The position numbers were made by a program, and so were the translations under genes. 64,000 nt of DNA from Runella defluvii. GTDB taxonomy: Bacteria > Bacteroidota > Bacteroidia > Cytophagales > Spirosomataceae. The DNA lies in contig NZ_JACIBY010000001.1 of assembly GCF_014195535.1 (NCBI RefSeq), positions 434,001 to 498,000 on the forward strand, written 5' to 3'. Under the pieces are notes generated by a model. It ran no database searches, was not told where the DNA came from, and worked only from the letters and a program-made list of their open reading frames with translations. Shown here piece after piece: positions 27,108-35,223 of the stretch (position 1 is the stretch's first letter; the number at the start of each line of letters is the position of its first letter).

Positions 27108-27110
27108 GGG

Positions 27111-29861
27111 TTATTCCTTCGTTATAAACTCGTCCATATTCAACATAGTATTGGCCACAAACGCCAGTGCGGCGGCTTCAGCCGTGCTGTTACACATCCA
27201 GTCTTCGCGTTTTTGGGGATTTTTTTGAAAACGCATCAGCGCTTCTTGATAGAGCTTTTCAAATACTTCTTGCTTGGGTTTTGGAAGTACATGACCCGTC
27301 ATCCACTCATATCCTTTTTGAAGCTGAGAAGCCACAGTTTTTCCTCCTTCGTGCTGCATTCGACGTGCAAAGTGTTGGGCTACATCGACAAAGGCCGAAT
27401 CGTTGAGGGTGACCAATGCCTGCAAAGGAGTGTTGGTGCGAATCCGCCGAGCCAAACACACATCGCGCGTAGAGCCATCAAACGTAAGCATACTCGGATA
27501 CGGACTTGAACGCCGAATGTAGGTATAAATGGCGCGCCGATAGGCATCTTCTCCCACGCTTTGGTTCCATTTTGAACCGCTGTACACGACTTGCCAAACC
27601 CCTTGTGGTTGGTAAGGCATGACGGGGCGGCCGTACATTTTTTTGCTCAATAAATTGCTGACGACCAAGGCTTGGTCACGAACCTGCTCGCCCGTCAATC
27701 GAACGCGAGGGCCACGCGCCAAATAACGATTGGCAGGGTCTTTCTCCAAAAGTTCATCCGTAACGTGCGAATCTTGACGGTAGGTGGCTGACAAAACAAT
27801 CTCCTTCAAAAGCGGTTTGATTTGCCATTTCATATCGTCCATAAAACGGTACGAAAGGTAGTCGAGCAACGCTTGGTGGGTAGGAGCAAAGCCTTGCGAA
27901 CCCATGTCTTCGAGGGTTTCGACAAGCCCTGTTCCAAATAACTGCTCCCACACCCGATTAACCAGCGTTCGAGCCGTGAGCGGGTTTTCTTTGGCCGTAA
28001 TCCATCGGGCCAATCCTAGTCTATTTCGGGGGGCGTTTTTAGGAAAAGGGTGTAATGAATGAGGAACATCGGGCTCGACGGCCGTGGTGGGCGAAAACAT
28101 ACTTCCCCGCTCAAAAATTCGAGTGGTACGTTTCAAATCGGCTGGATTTTCGAGCATGATAGGGACGTTTTCGGTGCGAGTGAGCAGCAGTTCGTTGAAA
28201 TGCTTGAACTGCGTATCGTAGCCTTCTTTTCCTTTTCCAGGAAAGTCGTCTTCCAAAAACATGACCCAATTGACCAAACAAACATCTTGACTTTCAGAGG
28301 CTAGTTTGGGGTTTCGGAAAATAAAATGTAGGTCTTTTCTTGTGCTAAATTTGGGGAGATTTACCCATTTTAGGAGTGTAAGGCCGTTCCAAAAATTACG
28401 TCCTTGTGCCGTATCAAGCTTTACCACGGCCAATTTAGGGCCGTTGAGGCTATCAGTTCTAATTTCAATGCTTCCACCCACTTGTGCCGTGACGTACGAA
28501 ATCAGCATCCGACTTTTGTTGATGGTTGGCGCATTTTTCAAACGGCAGGTTCCCCCATTTTGCATTCCCATGTATGAACTAGGTTCGGAAGTTCCTTTTT
28601 GAAAACTATCAAAATTGTGCGCGTAAATACGAGGCTCGACGGTTCGTAAAAAATGCACAATTTCTTTCGACTTCGTTTCAGAAACGGAAGTTTTTACCCA
28701 TTGAGCTACTTCATCCAGCTTCTTTTGGTCTGTTTCGTTGAAAAACCGCAAGTGAGCCGATTCGTCCATGACATCCTCGTCGCGCGTGTTGTTGAAGAAG
28801 GCCATGTATTTATAAAACTCTTCGTGCTTAAAAGGGTCATACGGATGGCTATGGCATTGGACACACGCAAAGGTCGTACTGTTGAAAGCTACCCAATTGG
28901 TACTTACGCGGTCGAGCACGGCAGCGACTCGAAACTCTTCATCGTCAGTTCCTCCTTCGTCATTATTGGTTGTATTTCGGTGAAAACCAGTGGCGATGAG
29001 TTGATTTTCGGTAGGATTCGGAAGCAAATCACCCGCCAATTGTTCGGTGATAAACTGGTCATAAGGCATGTTTTGATTAAACGCCTTAATGACCCAATCG
29101 CGGTAACGCCAAGCATTGCGAATATCGTCCTTTTCGTAACCTTTTGAATCGGCATAGCGAGCCAAATCGAGCCACATCGAAGCCCATTTTTCCCCAAAAG
29201 CTGGTGATTTTAACAAAGAGTCAACCACCGTTTCGTAGGCATTGGGGGCGGGATTGTTAAAAAATGCCTTGTACTGTTGCTCGGTGGGTGTAAGCCCTGT
29301 CAAATCGAGCGTTACGCGACGTAACAGCGTGGCTTTATCGGCGTCTTGGCTATGCGATAAGTGCTGTTCTTTTAATTTTTCGGTCACAAAGTGGTCAATA
29401 TCGTTGTTGACCCACGATTTTTCCCAAAACTTCCACCATGAACTACTTGGAACAGCAGGTTTTTCGACGGCTTGGTACGCCCAATGTTTGCCCCATTTTG
29501 CTCCTTGGTCAATCCATTTGGTCAAGAGCTCTATTTCCTCTTCACTGAGAGGCTCGCCCTTTTTGGGCATGAATTTTTCAGGATCAGGGTGCGTCAAACG
29601 AAGGATAAATTCGGAGTGAGCAGCATCCCCTGGAATGATGGCAGGCTTTCCAGATTTGGTTTTTCCGAAGGCTTCTTCTTCAAACAAGAGACTAAACCCG
29701 CCTGCTTTTTTTACTCCACCGTGGCAAGCCATGCACTTTTTGTTTAGAATAGGCTTGACTTGCGTATTAAAATCAATTTCACTTTCAGACAGAGAATGAT
29801 AGCCGTATGCCAAAACGCAAACAGCTACTGTACCAACGAGTAGTTTGTTCAGAAAGGTCAT
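27111..29861 (-). CDS. planctomycete-type cytochrome C, DUF1549 and DUF1553 protein (PSD1 type)
   Basis: A 916-residue exported protein. After an N-terminal hydrophobic anchor or signal (about 1-24) comes a planctomycete cytochrome C domain with the heme motif CMACH (43-47). DUF1549 follows, beginning with FVTEKLKEQHLSHSQDADK and LLRRVTLDLTGLTP, and includes a second CxxCH (CVQCH, 333-337). The C-terminal DUF1553 half has NRLGLARWITAKENPLTAR and RRIRTNTPLQALVTLND. Such proteins abound in Planctomycetes and Verrucomicrobia and are also known from some Bacteroidota. Electron transfer coupled to sugar or polymer oxidation is an inference. It lies between the GH109-like gene and DUF1501. Confidence 0.92.
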   Translation of the reverse strand: MTFLNKLLVGTVAVCVLAYGYHSLSESEIDFNTQVKPILNKKCMACHGGVKKAGGFSLLFEEEAFGKTKSGKPAIIPGDAAHSEFILRLTHPDPEKFMPKKGEPLSEEEIELLTKWIDQGAKWGKHWAYQAVEKPAVPSSSWWKFWEKSWVNNDIDHFVTEKLKEQHLSHSQDADKATLLRRVTLDLTGLTPTEQQYKAFFNNPAPNAYETVVDSLLKSPAFGEKWASMWLDLARYADSKGYEKDDIRNAWRYRDWVIKAFNQNMPYDQFITEQLAGDLLPNPTENQLIATGFHRNTTNNDEGGTDDEEFRVAAVLDRVSTNWVAFNSTTFACVQCHSHPYDPFKHEEFYKYMAFFNNTRDEDVMDESAHLRFFNETDQKKLDEVAQWVKTSVSETKSKEIVHFLRTVEPRIYAHNFDSFQKGTSEPSSYMGMQNGGTCRLKNAPTINKSRMLISYVTAQVGGSIEIRTDSLNGPKLAVVKLDTAQGRNFWNGLTLLKWVNLPKFSTRKDLHFIFRNPKLASESQDVCLVNWVMFLEDDFPGKGKEGYDTQFKHFNELLLTRTENVPIMLENPADLKRTTRIFERGSMFSPTTAVEPDVPHSLHPFPKNAPRNRLGLARWITAKENPLTARTLVNRVWEQLFGTGLVETLEDMGSQGFAPTHQALLDYLSYRFMDDMKWQIKPLLKEIVLSATYRQDSHVTDELLEKDPANRYLARGPRVRLTGEQVRDQALVVSNLLSKKMYGRPVMPYQPQGVWQVVYSGSKWNQSVGEDAYRRAIYTYIRRSSPYPSMLTFDGSTRDVCLARRIRTNTPLQALVTLNDSAFVDVAQHFARRMQHEGGKTVASQLQKGYEWMTGHVLPKPKQEVFEKLYQEALMRFQKNPQKREDWMCNSTAEAAALAFVANTMLNMDEFITKE

Positions 29862-29879
29862 GGGAATGGTGGTAAAATA

Positions 29880-29910
29880 ATCCTTCCAAGTTTTTGAAAC
29901 TTGGAAGGAT
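29880..29910. repeat. perfect 14-bp palindromic hairpin in the cassette
   Basis: Arms 29880-29893 and 29897-29910 (ATCCTTCCAAGTTT/AAACTTGGAAGGAT) are fully complementary around a 3-base loop. It sits in the 60-base gap between the GH109-like and DUF1549/1553 genes. It resembles dispersed CCTTCCAAGTTT palindromes of Bacteroidota genomes and could attenuate or process the transcript. Confidence 0.65.
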
Positions 29911-29921
29911 TGGGAGGGATA

Positions 29922-31325
29922 TTAAACGTTGGTCAAAATACCGAGTTTACGGTCTTCTTTCCAGCGTCCGCGCGTGAAGTCAGGGAATTTAACAGGAGCA
30001 TTGCCACCTTGAATTGAAAGCGCAGAAAGCGGAGTCACCGACGACCACGAGGCGGCATCATACACGTCCATGTCGAGGGCTGTTCCACGGTTGAAGCAGT
30101 CAATCAAGCGGTAAATCAGTACGAAGTCCATGCCGCCGTGACCACCGTTACGCTCGATTTCTTCCTTCATTTTTGCCCAAATAGGGTGCTTGTATTGTTC
30201 GCGTAAGGCTTTGTATTCTTCGTCTTTAATAAAACCGTGCCCTTGCCCTTTTTTGGCAAAACGGCTCGGATAGCCCGTATGGAATGCCTTGGTTCCCGCC
30301 AGCATGTTGATACGGCTGTAAGGACGAGCCGTAACAACATCGTGTTGAACCAAAATAGTACGGCCTAAGTGAGTTTTAATCAGGGTATTGTTCATGTCGC
30401 CGTGTTTGAAACCTTTTCGCCCATGAAATTCGTTGGAAGGGTCGGTCATGGTAGAAGAGTCTTCACTGAGACTGGCCTCCAAACTACTCATTGATACCAA
30501 GTGGTTGAAGCGGTCGCCACGGTCGATGTTCATGTATTGCGACACAGGGCCGAGGCCGTGCATCGGGTAAAGGTTTCCGTCACGGGTCAAATTGTGACGA
30601 ATCCGCCACATGTTGTAGTATTCAGTTTTGGAGAAAAGCAATTCCCGCAAATCGTGGATGTAGCCACATTCGGCGTAAGTAATGGTACCAAAAACACCCT
30701 GTTCGGCCATGTTTAATACCCAAAGTTCTTCGTCGCCGTAGCAAACGTTTTCGAGCATCATGCAGTTGCGTTGGGTTTGCTCGGCGGTATTTACCAGTTT
30801 CCAACAGTCCTCTACGGTATAAGCAGCAGGTACTTCCGTCGCAGCGTGTTTTCCTTGTTGCATGGCATAAACGCACATGGGGACGTGGTCTTCCCAAGGA
30901 GTGGCAATGATAACGAGGTCGATGTCATCGCGGCGACACATTTCCTTCCAGGCGTCCACTTTTGAATGATAGTAGGCGACGTCATTGACCCCTTTTGACT
31001 CAAGCCACTGTTTGGTTCGGTTGGTATATCGTTCCTGAATGTCGCAAACGGCCACAATTTTGGCTTTTGCTCCGCAGGCATGTACCAATTTTACGTGCCC
31101 CGAACCACGGTTCCCGACCCCAATAAAAGCTACCCGAACCTGCGGAATCGGTGCTGATTTTAGACCAATTACCGACTTACCAACGGCCTTTGGGATGACG
31201 GTCGTTTGAGCAATCGTTTCTTCTATTGAATTTGAGCGAGCATTAGAAACAAAAGGTAATCCTAAGGCAGAACCAATGGCTGCCGTAGCTTTTAGAAATG
31301 AGCGGCGTTCCAAGAAATTTTTCAT
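29922..31325 (-). CDS. Gfo/Idh/MocA-fold glycoside hydrolase family 109-like protein with Tat signal
   Basis: A 467-residue protein with a twin-arginine signal (ERRSFLK at 6-12) and a Rossmann domain (VAFIGVGNRGSGHVKLV). It matches GH109 alpha-N-acetylgalactosaminidases, which keep NAD bound: AATEVPAAYTVEDCW, NCMMLENVCYGDEELWVLN, CGYIHDLREL, DGNLYPMHGLGPVSQYMNI and HGGMDFVLIYRLIDCFNRG. The substrate may be another alpha-linked sugar. It heads the cassette with the DUF1549/1553 and DUF1501 genes and would act outside the cytoplasm. Other Gfo/Idh/MocA oxidoreductases are the main alternative call. Confidence 0.87.
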   Translation of the reverse strand: MKNFLERRSFLKATAAIGSALGLPFVSNARSNSIEETIAQTTVIPKAVGKSVIGLKSAPIPQVRVAFIGVGNRGSGHVKLVHACGAKAKIVAVCDIQERYTNRTKQWLESKGVNDVAYYHSKVDAWKEMCRRDDIDLVIIATPWEDHVPMCVYAMQQGKHAATEVPAAYTVEDCWKLVNTAEQTQRNCMMLENVCYGDEELWVLNMAEQGVFGTITYAECGYIHDLRELLFSKTEYYNMWRIRHNLTRDGNLYPMHGLGPVSQYMNIDRGDRFNHLVSMSSLEASLSEDSSTMTDPSNEFHGRKGFKHGDMNNTLIKTHLGRTILVQHDVVTARPYSRINMLAGTKAFHTGYPSRFAKKGQGHGFIKDEEYKALREQYKHPIWAKMKEEIERNGGHGGMDFVLIYRLIDCFNRGTALDMDVYDAASWSSVTPLSALSIQGGNAPVKFPDFTRGRWKEDRKLGILTNV

Positions 31326-31375
31326 GGAGTGGGAGGGATTGAAGGTTAGAAATATTGATGAAGCAAATTAATAAA

Positions 31376-31421
31376 TAAATTTAAAAAATAAGCAATGACT
31401 ACCGAAGTAATCATTGCTTAT
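31376..31421 (-). terminator. terminator of the minus-strand run ending with gntP
   Basis: A 15-base-pair stem with one mismatch (31388-31402/31407-31421, ATAAGCAATGACTAC/GTAATCATTGCTTAT) and a 4-base loop is followed on the minus strand by a T-rich tail (31387-31376). It lies between the GntP gene and the GH109-like gene, separating the two transcription units. Confidence 0.75.
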
Positions 31422-31476
31422 AAATAGAATTTTATGTTCAAATAGTTGATTTTTAATTAGATGGGTTTTAGCCAGA

Positions 31477-32793
31477 CTAAACAAATTGGTTTAAAATTAG
31501 AACTCCAATTAACCCCACTACCGAAACAATGGTTTCCATAATCGTCCAAGTTTGTAAGGTTTCTTTGATGGACAGGTTGAAATATTCTTTGAACAACCAA
31601 AAACCACCGTCGTTGAGGTGAGAACAAATCAAGCTACCTGAGCCGATGGCCAGCACCATTAATTCAGGCTTAACTCCCTGACTTTGAACCAAAGGAGCGA
31701 TGATTCCAACGGCCGTGAGGCCCGCTACCGTAGCCGAACCCACACAAATACGAATGACGCCCGCAATCGCCCAACCTAACAAAAGAGGTGAAATTTGGAC
31801 ACCTGCTAGTAGTTCACCAATGTACTTGCTTACCCCGCCGTCGGTGAGTATTTGTTTAAAACCACCTGCTCCTGCTACAATTAAGAGAATGATTGAGACA
31901 CTTTTGAAGGCTTCTTCCAATGATTTCATCACATGTTTGGTACTTCTGCCCCGACGGATTCCCAAGAAATAAATAGCGACCAGTACTGAAATGAGCATCG
32001 AAATAGAGGGGTCGCCCAAAAAGGTAAACGCCGTATGTAACGCCGAATTTTCCTCAAATTGTCCTTTGAGCCAAGGCATCAATGTCAGTAAAAGCAAAGG
32101 CAAAAGCGCTACTACAAGGCTGATGCTCAGGCTAGGCATTTCGTCTTCGGTGAATTGGCGGGTGTTAAAAAGAGAAGCGTCGGGCTTAGGGTTGTACTTT
32201 TTTAAGGTTTTTCCAAAAATAGGACCTGCAATGATGATGGCAGGAATCGCAACCAAAATCCCATAAAAGAGTGTCTGCCCCACATCTGCTTTAAATTGAG
32301 TAGCAATGGCCGTAGGCGAAGGGTGAGGAGGCAAGTAACCGTGCGCTACCGAAAGTGCCGATAACATCGGAATAGCGACATACAACATGGGAAGTCGGGT
32401 GGAAGCAGTAATGGTAAAAATGAGGGGGATGACAATCACAAAACCCGCATTATAAAACAAAGGCAAACCAATGATAAAACCAGCCAAGGCCAATCCCCAA
32501 GGCAGGTATTTCAGGCCAAAAATATTCATGAGGGTGGTCGTAATTCGTTGGGCTGCCCCACTATCCGCCACGAGTTTGCCAAGCATTGAACCAAAACCAA
32601 TGATAATTACCAATGACCCGAGCGTTCCGCCGATGCCTTTTTCGAGCGACTGACTGATTTGACTTACGCTCATTCCGCAGGCTAACCCTAGGCCAATACT
32701 GACGATGACGAAGGAAATGAACGTATCAAGATGGAAATAGGCAACTAACAAAACAAGGGCTACAATCCCCAACAGGACATACAAAAGCAGCAT
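31477..32793 (-). CDS. GntP-family gluconate:H+ symporter
   Basis: A 438-residue integral membrane protein with about 12 hydrophobic segments. Family features are SIGLGLACGMSVSQISQSLEKGIGGT, the loop GFGSMLGKLVADSGAAQR, GYLPPHPSPTAIA, and near the end GSGSLICSHLNDGGFWL. GntP carriers import gluconate or related sugar acids with protons. The start at 32793 is preferred: an in-frame codon at 32838 would add polar residues upstream of the first membrane helix. A -7 element TATCTTTG (minus, 32859-32852) gives it its own possible promoter, although it follows the BtuF-like gene. Confidence 0.92.
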   Translation of the reverse strand: MLLLYVLLGIVALVLLVAYFHLDTFISFVIVSIGLGLACGMSVSQISQSLEKGIGGTLGSLVIIIGFGSMLGKLVADSGAAQRITTTLMNIFGLKYLPWGLALAGFIIGLPLFYNAGFVIVIPLIFTITASTRLPMLYVAIPMLSALSVAHGYLPPHPSPTAIATQFKADVGQTLFYGILVAIPAIIIAGPIFGKTLKKYNPKPDASLFNTRQFTEDEMPSLSISLVVALLPLLLLTLMPWLKGQFEENSALHTAFTFLGDPSISMLISVLVAIYFLGIRRGRSTKHVMKSLEEAFKSVSIILLIVAGAGGFKQILTDGGVSKYIGELLAGVQISPLLLGWAIAGVIRICVGSATVAGLTAVGIIAPLVQSQGVKPELMVLAIGSGSLICSHLNDGGFWLFKEYFNLSIKETLQTWTIMETIVSVVGLIGVLILNQFV

Positions 32794-32851
32794 AGTAAGG
32801 AGGGTTTTAGGTATAAAATCGTATGAAACTGAGTACAATGTTAAAAATTTG

Positions 32852-32859
32852 CAAAGATA
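32852..32859 (-). promoter_or_regulatory. -7 promoter element for gntP
   Basis: TATCTTTG on the minus strand is a perfect TAnnTTTG, 58 bases ahead of the start at 32793. No TTTG box is found at the standard distance. Confidence 0.4.
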
Positions 32860-32872
32860 GTTTTGTACAAAA

Positions 32873-33643
32873 TCAGGAAACGAAGAATTTTGACAAACGA
32901 TCTCTCAATTCATTGAAATAAGCAACGGATTTTAATAACCTACTCCCGTACCAACTGAACAATTCACCATCAACCAACATAATATGGGCAGAGGGACAAA
33001 TTTCTTGAAATTCTAGTAAGTGTTTTTCTCGAAATGAATAAGGCTCTGAAGAAAGAAAAATGAGCTCAGGAGCAGCTTGTCGTAAGTCAGCTTCTGAGAT
33101 TTCGGGATAACGTGTCAGGTTGCCAAATACGTTGAGAAAACCAGCTTTACCTAGCATTTCGTGGATAAACGTGCCGTTCGCGGCAACCATAAAGGGCTTT
33201 TTCCAAATAAAATATGCTACGCGTGGGCGAAGCGACGGCGATTGGAGTGAGTCAAATTGGGTAGATAATTGTTGACAAATTTTGAAAGCTTCAGGTTCTT
33301 TGTGGGTGAGCTCCCCAACCTTCTGAATCATTTCAAGCGAATCGTCTAAGGTGACGATGTCAGAAATCCAAACGGGAAAGTCTCGTTGCAAAGTTTCGAT
33401 GCCTTCTTTATAATTTTCCTCTTTGTTGCCAATAATCAAATTAGGGTTCAGCGCCTTGATTTTTTCAAAGTCAAAGTTTTTGGTTCCGCCGATTTTTGCG
33501 ATGTTCTTTACTTTATCGGCGGGATGGCAACAAAATTTTGTAATACCTACTACTTTATCCTCCAAACCAAGGTCAAAAAGAAGCTCAGTTTGCGACGGAA
33601 CGAGTGACACAATTCGCTGCGGAGCTATGGAAGAAGAACGCAT
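32873..33643 (-). CDS. BtuF-like helical-backbone metal receptor (cobalamin-binding type)
   Basis: A 256-residue class III substrate-binding fold. Typical stretches are RIVSLVPSQTELLFDLGLEDKVVG, KIGGTKNFDFEKIKALNPNLIIGNKEEN, and a C-terminal LIFLSSEPYSFREKHL. In Bacteroidota such proteins are annotated as cobalamin- or metal-complex-binding. There is no signal peptide or lipobox at the N-terminus, and no permease or ATPase gene is adjacent. It may therefore be cytoplasmic or a non-transport binder. It starts 14 bases after the stop of a Wzi-family gene and is probably co-transcribed with it. Confidence 0.8.
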   Translation of the reverse strand: MRSSSIAPQRIVSLVPSQTELLFDLGLEDKVVGITKFCCHPADKVKNIAKIGGTKNFDFEKIKALNPNLIIGNKEENYKEGIETLQRDFPVWISDIVTLDDSLEMIQKVGELTHKEPEAFKICQQLSTQFDSLQSPSLRPRVAYFIWKKPFMVAANGTFIHEMLGKAGFLNVFGNLTRYPEISEADLRQAAPELIFLSSEPYSFREKHLLEFQEICPSAHIMLVDGELFSWYGSRLLKSVAYFNELRDRLSKFFVS

Positions 33644-33657
33644 ACGGATGAAGTGTC

Positions 33658-35160
33658 CTAGTTGGAAGTACGGAATTTGCCTGTACCAAAGGTTTGTCTA
33701 AAACCTATCCTAAAACCTGTATTTTTGGTATAAAGATCACCACGGTCAATAGCCGCCGAGGCAACCCACTCTAAGCCCGAGAGCGCAGGAATTTGGCCTT
33801 TGAGTTGTAACAAAGCCGAAAGTTGTTTAGGAACGGTAGGGTAGGAGTAGATGTAAGTACCGTAATTGGCACTGTAAGAGATTTTGGATAAAAACTGAAT
33901 CGAGGGGCCGATATTGCCTTCAAAACCAAGATGATATACTAAAACACGGTTGTTGTTAGCCATGTCATTGGTATTTTGTTCTTCAGGGCGGTTGGTATCT
34001 TCCTGATTGGTAATGAACGGAGTCCCAATAATTCGTCGTCGATACGACCACCCATCGTAGTACTGTTGGTGGTTGAAGTACTCGTCCTTGCCGCGCTTTT
34101 TGCCATTTGTCATCACAAACGTATCACCACCCTGACTACGGGTATTTAAGAACTCAAATACCACTTTTTTAAAGGAAATTCTACCTTTTTCTTGGCTAGG
34201 GTAAAGGTTGGTGAGTACAATTCCATTCAGGCCGTCGGCGATGCTTGTAAGGTAGAATAAAGACCCATCTTCGTAGATATTTTGGCGATACACCAAAATA
34301 TTTACTTTTTTCAAATCAAGTTCAAAGCCAACATCAACTGTACCTAAATGGTTGCCTACGCGGTTAGTAGAGTCGAAGGCATTGCCTTTTCGAACCCCAA
34401 TGTTTGGACCAATGGCAATTACTGCTAATAAATAGTCTGCAAAACTGCTGGGAAGTGTTTTATTTGTGACCGTTCCGATATCATCAAATGTTTTTCCGCC
34501 CCATTGCACTTGGTGGTTAAAACCCCCATATAGTTTGACGGAAGAGCTTTGCCTACCGATGCGAACATAAACGGACTTTTGGTGCAAATAATAACCATAG
34601 GCAAACTTGTTCGTCCCAAACCAGCTATGAGCGTAATTCCCCTTAAAAGCTAACCAAGGGTTATTTTTTCCTAATGGTTGATAATCTGGTATTTCAATTT
34701 GGATTTTAGGCATCGGAAAGGCATTTCCTGACCATATATAAGAGCCTGTGCCAAGTGTGCTGTCAGCTAGACCAAACAATTCTTTTTTGCGGCCAGCATA
34801 AAAAAGCAAATTTTTATATTTAACACCCGCATACAACTGGGGTAAGAACAGGGTGGTACTTCTACTATCTAGCAGATTTCCTACTACTTGAGTACTACCT
34901 ATGAGTTTCCATTTATTATTTTTTGCAGATAAGTTACTTTCAAAGTCGATTGCCCCGCTTAGCGCAACGGCTGTTTTTTCTGGTACGACATCGTACTGAT
35001 TCGCTCGTAACCAAAAGGGCATTTGGGTGGCCGTGTTGTAATAAAAAGCACTGAAATCAGTCCTAAAAGAATGTTTTGCAGTACTATCTTGTGCGGTAGC
35101 CAAACCTCCACAACCCAAAATTAAAAAGCAACAAGACAGTAATACGAAAAGCTTTTTCAA
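33658..35160 (-). CDS. Wzi-family capsule assembly / outer-membrane protein (copy A)
   Basis: A 500-residue exported protein with signal peptide (LLSCCFLILGCGGLATAQ; a lipobox-like Cys is present, so lipoprotein export is possible). The Wzi-family pattern is clear: PFWLRANQYDVVPEKTA near the start, LFYAGRKKELFGLADSTLGTGSYIWSGNAFPMPKI, HSWFGTNKFAYGYYLHQKSVYVR and YFNHQQYYDGWSYRRRIIGTPFI. The E. coli Wzi protein is an outer-membrane lectin barrel that anchors capsule. Copies B and C share the same ordered motifs. Confidence 0.87.
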   Translation of the reverse strand: MKKLFVLLSCCFLILGCGGLATAQDSTAKHSFRTDFSAFYYNTATQMPFWLRANQYDVVPEKTAVALSGAIDFESNLSAKNNKWKLIGSTQVVGNLLDSRSTTLFLPQLYAGVKYKNLLFYAGRKKELFGLADSTLGTGSYIWSGNAFPMPKIQIEIPDYQPLGKNNPWLAFKGNYAHSWFGTNKFAYGYYLHQKSVYVRIGRQSSSVKLYGGFNHQVQWGGKTFDDIGTVTNKTLPSSFADYLLAVIAIGPNIGVRKGNAFDSTNRVGNHLGTVDVGFELDLKKVNILVYRQNIYEDGSLFYLTSIADGLNGIVLTNLYPSQEKGRISFKKVVFEFLNTRSQGGDTFVMTNGKKRGKDEYFNHQQYYDGWSYRRRIIGTPFITNQEDTNRPEEQNTNDMANNNRVLVYHLGFEGNIGPSIQFLSKISYSANYGTYIYSYPTVPKQLSALLQLKGQIPALSGLEWVASAAIDRGDLYTKNTGFRIGFRQTFGTGKFRTSN

Positions 35161-35223
35161 TGGAAAAGAAGTAATTTCTGGACGAATAGAATACTTGTGA
35201 GAACAATGTAAAAAACAAAGTTA

